40,700 bases of DNA, taken from positions 1 to 40,700 of the forward strand of contig NZ_LWLS01000109.1 of the NCBI RefSeq assembly GCF_001905095.1. The letters run 5' to 3'. Both the position numbers and the translations under genes were made by a program. Positions within the stretch are counted from its first letter, which is position 1. Each line of letters starts with the position of its first letter. Below the pieces are notes generated by a model. The model made no database searches and had not been told where the DNA came from. It saw nothing but the letters and a program-made list of their open reading frames with translations. Below are positions 1 to 8,238 of the stretch, in pieces. Origin of the DNA: Micromonospora sp. CB01531. GTDB taxonomy: Bacteria; Actinomycetota; Actinomycetes; Mycobacteriales; Micromonosporaceae.

Positions 1-93
1 CGTACGCTCCTACCCCATCGAGTCGCGGTCGCACACCCTCACGGCGTCGTCCTCGAGCGAGCCGAAGTCGACGGTGACGCAGAACGGCATGAT
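1..93 (-). pseudogene. Glycyl-tRNA synthetase C-terminal remnant
   Basis: The minus strand encodes PFCVTVDFGSLEDDAV followed by RDSM. This is the C-terminal anticodon-binding region of class II glycyl-tRNA synthetase, whose usual form is TPFCVTVDFDTLEDxAVTxRxRDTM. An in-frame TAG stop follows RDSMG at about position 12, although the family continues with a QER-type segment; the frame does resume with ERT. Upstream of MPFC the similarity stops abruptly. The gene is therefore broken at its 5' side and carries a nonsense codon, so it is read as a dead fragment. It runs off the left window edge. Confidence 0.6.
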
Positions 94-576
94 CCGCCAT
101 AACCGGCACCCGGGTGTCAGCGGTCGCCGATACGCTTCACCGCGCGGAGGATCGCGGTCCGATGGACTTCTGCACCGGGCCGCCCCAGACAGTGAACCGC
201 CGAGGGCAACGACCCCGGCCTTCCGTCCAAACCTTGGTCCGGGACGCGGCCCGGTGCCGGGCGCCGCCAGATTCCCCCACAACGGGTGGCACCACACCCG
301 GCGGTTACCCGATCCGCTTCGCGGCGCACGCCTTGCGCCTGCACGGCTTCACGCCGGCGGCGACCGCGTCACCGCAGTCCTCGATCCCGAGCCCGGCGAC
401 CATCACTCTGTCGATGCCCGGGGGCGATGTCGGACAGTCCTCCCAGGTCTACAAACTCGCGTTCGTCCGCAGACTCGACTGGCTTGGTGGCGGCGGAGTC
501 AATCAACCCGGGGCAGTCCCGCCGGTGCCGAACATGCCAGACTCGTGACGGCGCCACGGATGCGAGGAGGTGGCGG
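94..576. other. Stretch without a recognisable gene
   Basis: Several overlapping open frames cross this stretch on both strands, but none resembles a family I recognise and none has a convincing start signal. It probably holds the promoter of the LRV-repeat gene at 577 and the edge of the glycyl-tRNA synthetase break. Nothing further can be supported. Confidence 0.4.
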
Positions 577-2046
577 ATGGGTGATGACGCACCGACGCCG
601 GTCCACCTGACGAAGGTACTGGACGGTCTCGCCGAGAACCCGGCGCTGCCGTCCGGGCTGGTCCGCCGGCTGGTGCGCTACCGGTGCGGTTTCGGCCACG
701 TCGCCACGCGCGCCGACCTGACCCCGGACATGATTGAGGAAATCCTCGCCTCGGGCCACCACTGGCTGCTGCACTCGCTCGCGCTCAACCGCCAGTTGTC
801 GCACGCCGTCCGGATGCCGCTGGCCGCCCACACCGATCCCGGCATCCGGGCTGCCCTGGTTGTGGGCGCCTGTGACGCGCCCCGCGAGTTGTACGAGCGC
901 CTCGTCGACGATCCCGACACGCGGGTACGGGAACACCTCGCCGAACGCGACGACGTACCGGCCGATCTGCTCGCCCGTCTCGCCAGGGACCCTGACCCGA
1001 AGGTCCGGGCCACGCTGGCGCGGTGGTGGACGCAGTCCCCCGAAGCGGTCCGGCGGATCCTGCTCACCGACCCCGTCGACGAGGTCCGTGCGGCTGCCTG
1101 CTCGACCTACTACGCGCGGCTGCCGCATCCGGTGCCGCCGCCCGACCTCATGGCGGGACTGCTCGCCGACCCGGTCTCCCGCGCCGGAGCCGTACGCCAC
1201 GCAGTCCTGACCCCGAAACTGGCCGCACGGCTGGCCGGTGACCCCGACCACCAGGTTCGCCGCCAGGTCGCCGAACACCCGCAGCTTCCCCCACCCGTAC
1301 GGGACCTGCTCGCCGAGGATCCCAGCGCGAACGTGCGCATGGGCGTCTTCATCCGCCGGGACACACCCAAGCCGGTACGCCACCGGATCTACAGGGAGAT
1401 CCAGCAGGGCGAACGTCCGCTGACCGACCTGCTTAATGATGAACTCGACGACGATGCGCTGCTGCAGCAGTTCGAGGACCGCATGGCCGTTGCCGAGCTG
1501 CGCTACCTGCGGCTGGACTGGGTCACCGCCGACCCGTTGCCGTACGTGTCCTCGCCCTACATCTGCTTCCGGCGCTCCGCGGCACGGAGCCGGACGCTGC
1601 CGGCCGATGCGGTCATCCGGTTGCTCAACGACAACGACAGTGGCGTACGTACAACCATGGCCAAGCACGCCCCGCACCTGGTCGACCTGACTACGGCCGA
1701 GCGCATCGACCGTGAGTTCCGGCCGGATAAGAAAACGCGCTGGCGTCCGGCCGACCTATTCACGTTCCCGCCGCAGGCCCTGCGCCGGTTGGCCACCGAT
1801 CCGGATCCGCGGATGCGATGCCTGGCGCCCCGGGACCCCGACCTGCCCGTCGAGATGGCCGAACGTCTGGCCACCGACCCCGACAGCACAGTTCGCCACG
1901 CAGCCGCCGGCCATCCGAACCTTCCGGTCCACGCACGTCGCGCCCTGCTCGCGGATCCGAGCGAATGGGTGGCGCACGCAGCAGCTGCGGCGGCGACACT
2001 GCCCGTGGCCGAGATGGACCGGCTGCTCACCCTCGCCGGTGTCTGA
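577..2046 (+). CDS. LRV (leucine-rich-variant) repeat protein
   Basis: A 489-aa soluble protein made almost entirely of repeats of about 24 residues, with patterns such as LARLARDPDPKVRATLA, LAGDPDHQVRRQVAEHP and LATDPDSTVRHAAAGHP. The recurring D-P-D/S then V-R then A motif is that of LRV/HEAT-like alpha solenoids, which act as protein-binding scaffolds in actinomycetes; the partner is unknown. The ATG at 577 is chosen because GAGGAGG lies at 565-571, just upstream. The open frame extends back to 286, but that part has no repeats. There is no signal peptide or membrane segment. The middle (around 1390-1600) departs from the repeat pattern and may be an insertion. It stands alone, between a gene remnant and a tRNA-like scrap. 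Confidence 0.75.
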   Translation: MGDDAPTPVHLTKVLDGLAENPALPSGLVRRLVRYRCGFGHVATRADLTPDMIEEILASGHHWLLHSLALNRQLSHAVRMPLAAHTDPGIRAALVVGACDAPRELYERLVDDPDTRVREHLAERDDVPADLLARLARDPDPKVRATLARWWTQSPEAVRRILLTDPVDEVRAAACSTYYARLPHPVPPPDLMAGLLADPVSRAGAVRHAVLTPKLAARLAGDPDHQVRRQVAEHPQLPPPVRDLLAEDPSANVRMGVFIRRDTPKPVRHRIYREIQQGERPLTDLLNDELDDDALLQQFEDRMAVAELRYLRLDWVTADPLPYVSSPYICFRRSAARSRTLPADAVIRLLNDNDSGVRTTMAKHAPHLVDLTTAERIDREFRPDKKTRWRPADLFTFPPQALRRLATDPDPRMRCLAPRDPDLPVEMAERLATDPDSTVRHAAAGHPNLPVHARRALLADPSEWVAHAAAAAATLPVAEMDRLLTLAGV

Positions 2047-2062
2047 CCGCGGAAAGCACCAG

Positions 2063-2100
2063 CACGAGGGGACTTGAACCCACGACAACCTCTTGTCGAG
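2063..2100 (-). other. tRNA 3'-half-like fragment (possible attachment-site scar)
   Basis: Read on the minus strand, this holds a T-loop core GGGTTCAAGTCCCC (2069-2082 region). Just 5' of it is a perfect 6-bp hairpin, CGACAA/TTGTCG with a 4-nt loop at 2083-2098, like the variable arm of a class II tRNA. No matching acceptor stem or anticodon arm was found, so it is not a functional tRNA. It starts 17 bases after the LRV gene stop. A displaced tRNA 3' end left by an integrative element would look like this; chance resemblance cannot be excluded. Confidence 0.35.
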
Positions 2101-2133
2101 CATCGACCTTCGGCGCTTGTCATTAGTTGTCAA

Positions 2134-2149
2134 GACCCCTTGACCCCCA
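2134..2149. repeat. 16-nt copy of the tRNA-Pro anticodon/variable segment
   Basis: GACCCCTTGACCCCCA here is identical to 13642-13657 inside the tRNA-Pro gene, where it covers the anticodon loop, the 3' side of the anticodon stem and the variable loop. Here it also forms a small hairpin (GTCAAG ACCC CTTGAC, 2130-2145). Tyrosine integrases of tRNA-targeting elements use such segments as crossover cores. No further tRNA-Pro sequence extends on either side. Confidence 0.35.
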
Positions 2150-2602
2150 CGACGATTCGCCTCACGTCGACGCACGTCACGCGCGCTATCCCCAAGATCA
2201 GGCCGTGCGGTCGGCGGCATACCGGCCACCATCGCGCACGACGTATGGCCCCCACCTGGTCCCCGGACTCTGACTCGCTCGGCGACCGCAGCACTCATGC
2301 ACTCGTGCCCGTCCGGGACACTGGCTACTGGCACGTGGCTGGCCCACCATCGCCATCTGATCCGTGGGTTCCCAAGACCACTCCGCAGCCGTTCGGCAAC
2401 CTCCGCGTCGCCCTGGCCGCCGCGCGCTCTGTAGTTGGATCGGTCCGGGCTCGTCCGGGTCCGCTCGCTCCGGTGGCTCCCGCGCATGGCTCCCACGCCA
2501 GGCCATCAGATCCGTGGCCTCGGCGGTGTCCTCCGGAACGGTCTGCCTGCGGCATGTGCAAAGTGCTTAGCAACCCACAGGAACAGCCACGCCCAATGGC
2601 GC
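2150..2602. other. Intergenic stretch without a supported gene
   Basis: Open frames exist on both strands, but their composition and lack of family resemblance mark them as chance frames. The sequence CCATC(T/A)GATCCGTGG occurs twice (around 2351 and 2504), the only internal repetition noticed. No RNA gene could be folded by eye. Confidence 0.4.
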
Positions 2603-2649
2603 ACAACGGAGTGGAGCCACTACCGACGGTAATGGCTCCACTCCGTTGT
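2603..2649. terminator. Strong hairpin, likely terminator of the M20 peptidase gene
   Basis: A perfect 17-bp stem, ACAACGGAGTGGAGCCA paired with its reverse complement, surrounds a 13-nt centre that itself contains TACC/GGTA. It sits about 100 bp beyond the stop of the minus-strand peptidase gene, with no gene between. No U-tract follows, as is common in actinomycetes. Confidence 0.75.
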
Positions 2650-2749
2650 CAATGTGCCTCGCACCCCGGCGGCCGCTGACCCCGAGTCGAGGCATCCTGC
2701 CACCGCGCATGCCCTCTCGTGCGCGCGCTGAACTCCCGGTTCACACGCG

Positions 2750-5689
2750 TCACACGATGGAGATCGACCGCACCTGGGTGTTGCCCTTGGTGTCGACGTA
2801 TACCTTGTAATCGCCGACGGTGTAGGTGCCAGCAGCGTTGTTGTCGATGGTGAACGTGGCCGTCACCGGAGACTCGCTGCCGTCGACATGGGTCTGCTTC
2901 ACCGTGATGGTCAACTCGTTCGTGTTGCCCGTCAGCTTCTTCACCACTGCCGACGGCTTCGCATCGATGACCGCGTTGGCGACTGTCACGTAGACCGCGT
3001 CGGGCGAAGAGAACTCCGCGTTCTTCTGCCCATCACCGAACACGAAGAAACCCCGCTGTTCGATGGCCCCGCGCCCGGGGAACGGATCCGGGTTTGAGGC
3101 CAAGTACGTCGGATTGACCGTGTACAGGTCCGTCTTGGAATCCGCGAGGACGGCCTGCACCCCGGTGTACGGGGCATCGGTGACCGCGAGGTTGACCGAC
3201 AGGTAGATGGCGTTGGGGTTGTTGGCCGAGATGCGCGAGGAGAAGTACTTGTCCGCACTCTGCCCGGCAGGAACGGCCAGCGGCACAACCTTGTCGCCGA
3301 CGAGAATGTTGAACTGGAAGTCGCCGTAGCCGCCGGCGACGAACTTCGCCCAAGCCGCGTCCGACATGTAGTCGGCGCGCTCCACCTTAAACTCCAGACG
3401 CATCGGCGCCACGTACGTGCTGTTCAGGTACTCGGTGTCGGTCAGGGGCAAGTAGACCCCTCCCGGGGCGTGCCCCAGTTCGAAAGCCGACGCCGTCGGG
3501 GTCGAGTTGCCGCGCCCGTTCCACATCGGGATGTTGAACGAGGTGGCGCCGAGCAGGGCCTGGGTGCCCAACTGGCTCGTGCCGACAGCGGCCGACGCGT
3601 CCTTGTAGGTTCCGATCGTGACGTCGAGCAGGTCGAGGTCCGCCCGGTCGGCGTTCAGCCCCGGGATGCTTGCCCACATGAACTTGGCACCGGCGGGCCC
3701 GGAGTACCGGGCCATCTCCAGCATGCCATCGGCCATGATCTTGGTCATCTGCACTGCCGAGTCGACCTTCATCCGCTCGTTGGCCGTGTGCCACCAGCGC
3801 TCGTTACCCGGGATGACGGCGCCGAAGGCGGTCATCTTGTTGCGGAAGCTGCTGGCCAGGGTGCCACCGGTCGTGCCCTGCGGATAGACCACGTCCCGGA
3901 GGGAGTATGGATCCGCAAACTCCTTCGGGTTGCGGTCGATCGAGGCTTGGTAGCTCCCGAACTGAAGTGCCGTCAGCGGGTTGTCGTGAGTGACGTACAA
4001 CCCGGCGCCGACGGGCGAGCCAAGGTTGCCGATGGTGAACCCCTTCGCCTGGAAGGCGGCCGTGACCGCCGTCGTTGCCTGGCCGGAGTCAGCCGCGGTG
4101 ACGTGCATGCTGCGCACATACATCGGCATGCTGAGGATGCCGGAGGCGTCCGTGTAAAAGCTCGTCGGGGTCTCCGAATTGATGCCTCCCATGAGGGCAA
4201 AGGTCAGGTTCGGGGTGCCGTTGCTCGGGTTGCGCAACAGGTTCGCCGGGATGCCCATGTACTTACCGATATAGGCTTCGCCTTCGACACCGTCGCGGAA
4301 GAACAGGTCGGCGATGCCGTCGGCGGCTTTCTTCAACTGCATGTCGGCGGCCGTGGTTCCCAATGCGCCGAGTCCCTTGGAGAGGAGGAACATTCCCCAC
4401 ACGACGGCATTCTTGCCGTACTGCGGGGTCGGCATCTCCATCGCCACATCGGTGTTGATCTCCAGCGTGAGCGAATCGCCGGTGATCGTGGTCTGCACCT
4501 TGGGCGTGGTACGGGGAGCAGCCGGGAGCCAACCCTTCGTGGTCGCGGCAGCGGTGATCGCCGCTACGAATCGGTCGCGCTCGACGGAGCCGGCCCCCGC
4601 CACGTCGAGGGTGAAAATGGCCCGCGAGGCGATCTGCGTGGTGCTGCCGTAGGCGATGTCCTTGAGCGTCGGGTCGCCTTCACGCAGGGTGACGCCAGCT
4701 GTGGCATTCGTTAGCCGGAAGGCCTTGGTGCTGTCTGCGGCCAAGCTCATCGACACCGGCGGGGTCACCGATCCGGAGTTGCCGACGATGACCGGGAACC
4801 GCGAGTCGGAGGTGTAGGCCGCGATCGGGATCTCTTCCCGGTTGAGGTTCTTGTAGGCCCAGTTGTCGTAGAAGCTCGGGTTCGAGTTGTACGGGATGGA
4901 CTGGAAGGTGGCGGTGTTCGTCGTCGAGGGCGTGCCGGGACCGCCGTCTTCGTAGATTCCCATGACGATGCGGATGCGTCGGTCGAGGGGCAGCCCCGCC
5001 TCGAGCAGCGCCTTGGCCGCGAGCAGCGTCGCCAGCGTCGGGCCGCTGTCGTCCTGAATGCCCGCCCCATAGACCCAGCCGTCCTGGACATAGGGCGAGT
5101 GGTACGCACCAGGAGTGCCGAGATTGCCATCGGCGTCGCGCCAGCGCGCCAGCTGGGCTGACGAAACGGAAGCCGTCGGCGAGTCGAGGTGGCTCAACGC
5201 CATGACCATCTCCGGGGCGTCCGGGTCACCGATCTCTGCGTAGACGTACTTGTCGGGTTGGCGTTGGACGACCACCGGGAAACCCAGGTCGGTGGCCAGC
5301 TTGACCACCCAGGCGAGCTTGGCGACCTTGCGGTCGTACTCGTTCTGGTTGGCTTCGGTGTTGCTGACCGGGAAGGGGTACGCCGTCGCGGCCGTGCCGC
5401 CTCGGGAGATGGAGTCGTAGCTCGACCCGTCCAGCATTGCCCCGACCAGACTGAGCGGGTCGTAGGTGCCGTCCCCCGCCCGCGCGCTCTGGACGCGTCC
5501 GGCCAACGCCTCGACTTCCGCGTGGATCGCGTCGCGCTCGGCGTCGGTCACCGACAGATCGTAGGTGACACTCGGCTGGAAGCGCTCCTCGCCGACGGTG
5601 CTCGCGGACGCGTTGGGCGCGGGCGCAACGGTCGCGGTGAGGGTCGCGGCGAGCAGGACGGAGAACATGGTCGTCCGTCGGTCTCTCAT
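2750..5689 (-). CDS. Secreted M20-family (PepV-like) dipeptidase with C-terminal extension
   Basis: A 979-aa protein with a Sec signal peptide (residues about 1-30, ending NASAS). The catalytic part resembles Lactobacillus PepV: SHLDS supplies the metal pair H167/D169, GAGIQDDSGP the bridging Asp near 213, GIYEDGG the Glu247 region, and a later WWHTANERM the lid-domain His. PepV-like enzymes normally carry Glu-Glu where this one has Glu-Asp (247-248), a conservative change to a metal ligand that could alter activity. The last 250 or so residues go beyond the family and look beta-rich, perhaps a wall- or substrate-binding module. The start is the ATG at 5689 with GGAG five bases upstream; the same frame stays open to 6205 but crosses the dead response regulator. 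PepV enzymes cleave dipeptides and use zinc; an extracellular version would scavenge peptides. Confidence 0.82.
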   Translation of the reverse strand: MRDRRTTMFSVLLAATLTATVAPAPNASASTVGEERFQPSVTYDLSVTDAERDAIHAEVEALAGRVQSARAGDGTYDPLSLVGAMLDGSSYDSISRGGTAATAYPFPVSNTEANQNEYDRKVAKLAWVVKLATDLGFPVVVQRQPDKYVYAEIGDPDAPEMVMALSHLDSPTASVSSAQLARWRDADGNLGTPGAYHSPYVQDGWVYGAGIQDDSGPTLATLLAAKALLEAGLPLDRRIRIVMGIYEDGGPGTPSTTNTATFQSIPYNSNPSFYDNWAYKNLNREEIPIAAYTSDSRFPVIVGNSGSVTPPVSMSLAADSTKAFRLTNATAGVTLREGDPTLKDIAYGSTTQIASRAIFTLDVAGAGSVERDRFVAAITAAATTKGWLPAAPRTTPKVQTTITGDSLTLEINTDVAMEMPTPQYGKNAVVWGMFLLSKGLGALGTTAADMQLKKAADGIADLFFRDGVEGEAYIGKYMGIPANLLRNPSNGTPNLTFALMGGINSETPTSFYTDASGILSMPMYVRSMHVTAADSGQATTAVTAAFQAKGFTIGNLGSPVGAGLYVTHDNPLTALQFGSYQASIDRNPKEFADPYSLRDVVYPQGTTGGTLASSFRNKMTAFGAVIPGNERWWHTANERMKVDSAVQMTKIMADGMLEMARYSGPAGAKFMWASIPGLNADRADLDLLDVTIGTYKDASAAVGTSQLGTQALLGATSFNIPMWNGRGNSTPTASAFELGHAPGGVYLPLTDTEYLNSTYVAPMRLEFKVERADYMSDAAWAKFVAGGYGDFQFNILVGDKVVPLAVPAGQSADKYFSSRISANNPNAIYLSVNLAVTDAPYTGVQAVLADSKTDLYTVNPTYLASNPDPFPGRGAIEQRGFFVFGDGQKNAEFSSPDAVYVTVANAVIDAKPSAVVKKLTGNTNELTITVKQTHVDGSESPVTATFTIDNNAAGTYTVGDYKVYVDTKGNTQVRSISIV

Positions 5690-5769
5690 AGAAGCTCCAG
5701 AACAGGGGGATGACACGGTGGCGACAGCACACGCCAGCCGTGCCGCCAGCGGCCGACGGGGCGGGATTT

Positions 5770-5787
5770 CTTGAGGATAATCTGAGA
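5770..5787 (-). promoter_or_regulatory. Possible OmpR-type direct-repeat operator upstream of the peptidase
   Basis: On the minus strand TCTCAGATTATCCTCAAG carries CTCAG and CTCAA half sites exactly 11 bp apart, one helical turn, as OmpR/PhoB-class regulators prefer. It lies about 80 bp upstream of the peptidase start and just beyond the C-terminal end of the response-regulator remnant. The link to that regulator is inference. Confidence 0.3.
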
Positions 5788-5794
5788 ATCGGCT

Positions 5795-6210
5795 GGTGCC
5801 GCCAGCTCGGCGGCACCCGGTAGCCCACCCCGCGTGCGGTCTCCACCAGGCCGGCGTCGTCGAGCTTGCCGCGCAGGGCCGCGACGTGGACGTCGAGGGT
5901 GTGTCCGGCCTTCCGGGTTGTCTGGCCATACGTCCATCAGCAACCGTTCGCGAGACGCGACCGTGTCCGCCTGCCGGGCCAACGCCATCAGCAGGTCGAA
6001 CTCCTTGCGGGTCAGGTTCACCTCCCGGCCGGGGAGCCAGACCTGCCGGGCGTTGAGGTCGACCCGCAGGTCGCCGACCTGCAGCGCCGCCTCGACCCGC
6101 GGCGGGGGCGGTCCGGCGCAGCACCGCCTCGATCCGGGCCTGCAGTTCCGCCACGGAGAACGGCTTCACCACGTAGTCGTCGGCGCCCGCGCGAAGCCCC
6201 GCCACCCGGT
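5795..6210 (-). pseudogene. OmpR/PhoB-family response regulator, truncated and frameshifted
   Basis: The minus strand retains the end of a receiver domain (RVAGLRAGADDYVVKPF, with the conserved Lys), then a winged-helix effector domain (VNLTRKEFDLLMALARQA, then VHVAALRGKLDDAGLVE and ARGVGYRV). These pieces lie in three frames. One shift falls at a C run near 6107, after LRRTAP. A second falls near 5905, after NPEGRT. The first 70 or so residues, including the phospho-acceptor Asp, are missing: at about 6205 the sequence changes to an oppositely oriented integrase. No sensor-kinase gene follows. It is clearly non-functional and may once have controlled the neighbouring peptidase. Confidence 0.75.
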
Positions 6211-6763
6211 CCTGGTCGCCTACATCGTGGCCTCACTGCCGACCGGCGCGCGCACCGAAGAACTGCGCGCCCTTACCTGGGCACACGTCGACCTCACCCG
6301 GAAGCCGGACAGCGACCCACTCGTGCTACCGTCCATCCAGGTCTGGCGCTCGGTCCGCGCCGACGGGGACACCAAGACCAAGAAGTCGCGTCGCACCCTG
6401 GCCCTGCCGGCCCGGTGCGTCACCGCGCTCACCACCCACCGCGAGCGCCAGGGCCGGCCTGCCGCCGACCGCCTCGTCTTCCCCTCCACTGCCGGCACGG
6501 CCCTCGACCGGCACAACATGCTTCGGGCCTTCCGCCCGGTCGTCGCCAAAGCGGACCTTGACCCGCGCGACTGGACTCCCCGCGAGCTTCGGCACAGCTT
6601 CGTGTCCCTGCTGTCCGACAGCGGCATGAGCATCGAGCAGATTGCCGATCTCTGCGGCCACTCCGGCACGACCGTCACCGAGAGCGTCTACCGGCACCAA
6701 CTGCGGCCGGTGCTCCTGTCCGGTGCGGTGGCCATGGATCGGATCTTCGGCGCTGAGGCATAG
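6205..6763 (+). pseudogene. Tyrosine recombinase (phage/AICE-type integrase), C-terminal catalytic half
   Basis: About 185 residues of the catalytic domain survive: GARTEELRALTW (first catalytic Arg), TKTKKSRRTL (beta-hairpin Lys), ELRHSF (His-x-x-Arg), LCGHSGTTVTESVYRHQ (His and the nucleophilic Tyr), ending at TAG 6761. The whole N-terminal arm- and core-binding region is gone, and the sequence upstream is the antisense strand of a response regulator. All catalytic residues seem present, but there is no plausible start codon. It resembles integrases of actinomycete integrative elements. Confidence 0.75.
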
Positions 6764-6810
6764 TCACTCAGTTAGACACGGATCGGGGTGGTAACGGAAC
6801 CGCGGCTGTG

Positions 6811-7062
6811 TCACTCAACCACTCCTGCCAGAGCGCCGCGATGCTTGGCGCCCGAGACCGCGACCGGTTGTTGGACCGGCTTGAGGATCTGAGCGCGGGC
6901 CTGCTCATCGATCGTCTTCCCGCTCAACTGTGCCAGCTTCGCGAACTCCAGATGATCACCACCAATGCTCGCAGATCCCGGCCCGGCAGGGAGGCCGCGG
7001 CCGAGGTGTATCGTCGACTCGACGGCCTTCGCAACGAAGGCACGGAGCTGTGCCGCTGACAC
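6811..7062 (-). CDS. Small hypothetical protein (uncertain)
   Basis: An 83-aa frame from a GTG at 7062, with a soluble, largely helical composition (SAAQLRAFVAKAVEST near the start, LEFAKLAQLSGKTIDEQARA in the middle). The frame is open a little further upstream, ending at tandem TGA codons near 7098. I do not recognise it. An equally long antisense frame (6808-7059, plus) exists, and the minus frame is preferred only on composition. It may be a fragment, given the debris around it. Confidence 0.22.
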   Translation of the reverse strand: MSAAQLRAFVAKAVESTIHLGRGLPAGPGSASIGGDHLEFAKLAQLSGKTIDEQARAQILKPVQQPVAVSGAKHRGALAGVVE

Positions 7063-7113
7063 ATCCTCTAGATCGACGTCGTCAGCAGACAGATCCGCTT
7101 GTTCGGCCCGTCA

Positions 7114-8238
7114 TCAAGACGACTCGGCCGCGACAGGATCGCTGTAGGACACCATCCTCCCTCCCACGAATTGCAGCAGCAGGTTGGCTTCCTGTTCCAG
7201 GGCCGCCCGATCGGCTGCGCAGAGCGGTCGGAACGGGGTGAGCCGCAGCGTTCCGGCGTCGAGGGACCACGTTCCCTGCACCCAGCCGTCCACCAGGAAG
7301 GTTGGCCGTACCCGTGCCTGGCCGGGCATCACCCACTTCCGGTCCTCGCCGCTGATGATCCGGGTCCGGTCTGCGTGCCCGAGCAGGGCGTTGTCGAAGG
7401 CGGGCAGCAGCCGCACTGGAGCGAGCGTCTCGGGGTCGGGCAGCTCAGCGTCGGCCAGATCGATCAAATCCCTGCCGTCGGGGCCGGAGTAGCGGCGCAG
7501 TTCGGCGCGCATCTCCGCGACGACCTCGCGCAGGCGGGTCAGCCCGCACCAGGCCTGGACGTCCTCTACCCCGGCTGGGCCGAAGGCGGCCAGATAACGA
7601 CGGATCAGCTCCTTGGCCAAATCCTTGGCGGCAGTCGCCGTCGCTGCCGTCGCCATCGGCTGTCCCAGCCAGACCTCAGCGGGCGTGACCAAGACCGCCG
7701 ACCGGTTGCCCCAGGAGCCCCATGCGCCGGTGGCCGCGCCGTGGACGAGGGGCGTGCGCAATTCCACCTGCCCGGCCAGAATCCGGCCGTCGCGTCCCGG
7801 ATGGCGTTCGGCCAGCCGCCGGGCCAACTCCTTGCGCGACAGCGTCCCTCCCGCGAGCAGGCCGAGTCCTTCGGTCACCAAGGACGCCGCGTCCAGGCCT
7901 GCGCTGTTCCGGGTGAAGTGGGGCGAGCCGGCCGTGCGGTCGAGCACGGGCTGCAGCAGCGGCCGCAGCCGACGGAAGTCGTCGGCCGCGGCGAGGTGCT
8001 GGGTACTGCGGAGCAGAGCGGAGCGAACCACCTGCCGGTCCTCCAGCAGGGCGGTGAGCTTGGACTGCATGAAGGCCTGGATTCTGCTCCACAGCCCGAC
8101 ATAGGCCCAGTTGGGCTCCTGTGCCTGCACCGCAACCAGTCGCCCGATCACCTCCAGCGGGGTGCGATCGGTGCGCCGCAACAGGAACTGGCGGTCCATC
8201 AGCGCCCGGTTCAGGGCCCGGAGGGAGAGTGTGGTCAC
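7114..8238 (-). CDS. AlkZ-like winged-helix DNA glycosylase (HTH_42 family)
   Basis: A 374-aa protein of the winged-helix family (PF06224) that includes the Streptomyces interstrand-crosslink glycosylase AlkZ. Near the N-terminus (about residue 34) it has VQAQEP, matching the catalytic Q-x-Q motif of the AlkZ/AlkX group. The rest shows the family's tandem winged helices and C-terminal beta-barrel signature (FLVDGWVQGTW, LRLTPFRPL). Members remove bulky or crosslinked alkylated bases in base-excision repair; the lesion for this one is not evident. The GTG start at 8238 overlaps the upstream oxidoreductase stop as GTGA, so the two genes are translationally coupled. Confidence 0.72.
   Translation of the reverse strand: MTTLSLRALNRALMDRQFLLRRTDRTPLEVIGRLVAVQAQEPNWAYVGLWSRIQAFMQSKLTALLEDRQVVRSALLRSTQHLAAADDFRRLRPLLQPVLDRTAGSPHFTRNSAGLDAASLVTEGLGLLAGGTLSRKELARRLAERHPGRDGRILAGQVELRTPLVHGAATGAWGSWGNRSAVLVTPAEVWLGQPMATAATATAAKDLAKELIRRYLAAFGPAGVEDVQAWCGLTRLREVVAEMRAELRRYSGPDGRDLIDLADAELPDPETLAPVRLLPAFDNALLGHADRTRIISGEDRKWVMPGQARVRPTFLVDGWVQGTWSLDAGTLRLTPFRPLCAADRAALEQEANLLLQFVGGRMVSYSDPVAAESS

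Noticed and set aside
2340..2420. A class II tRNA on the minus strand near 2350-2410
   Set aside because: A GTTGCCGAACGG-like D-arm resemblance is present, but no anticodon or acceptor stem could be paired.
2150..2602. Plus-strand frame 2074-2679 as a gene
   Set aside because: Pro/Arg-rich with no recognisable domain, no RBS, and it runs through the terminator hairpin.
2750..6205. A single 1151-aa minus-strand reading frame from 6205 to 2750
   Set aside because: The part upstream of 5689 is receiver-domain sequence and then out-of-frame remnants of the dead response regulator; the peptidase has its own ATG, RBS and signal peptide.
6808..7059. Plus-strand 83-aa frame opposite the small hypothetical
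   Set aside because: No RBS or resemblance; at most one of the two antisense frames can be real and the minus one has a more protein-like composition.
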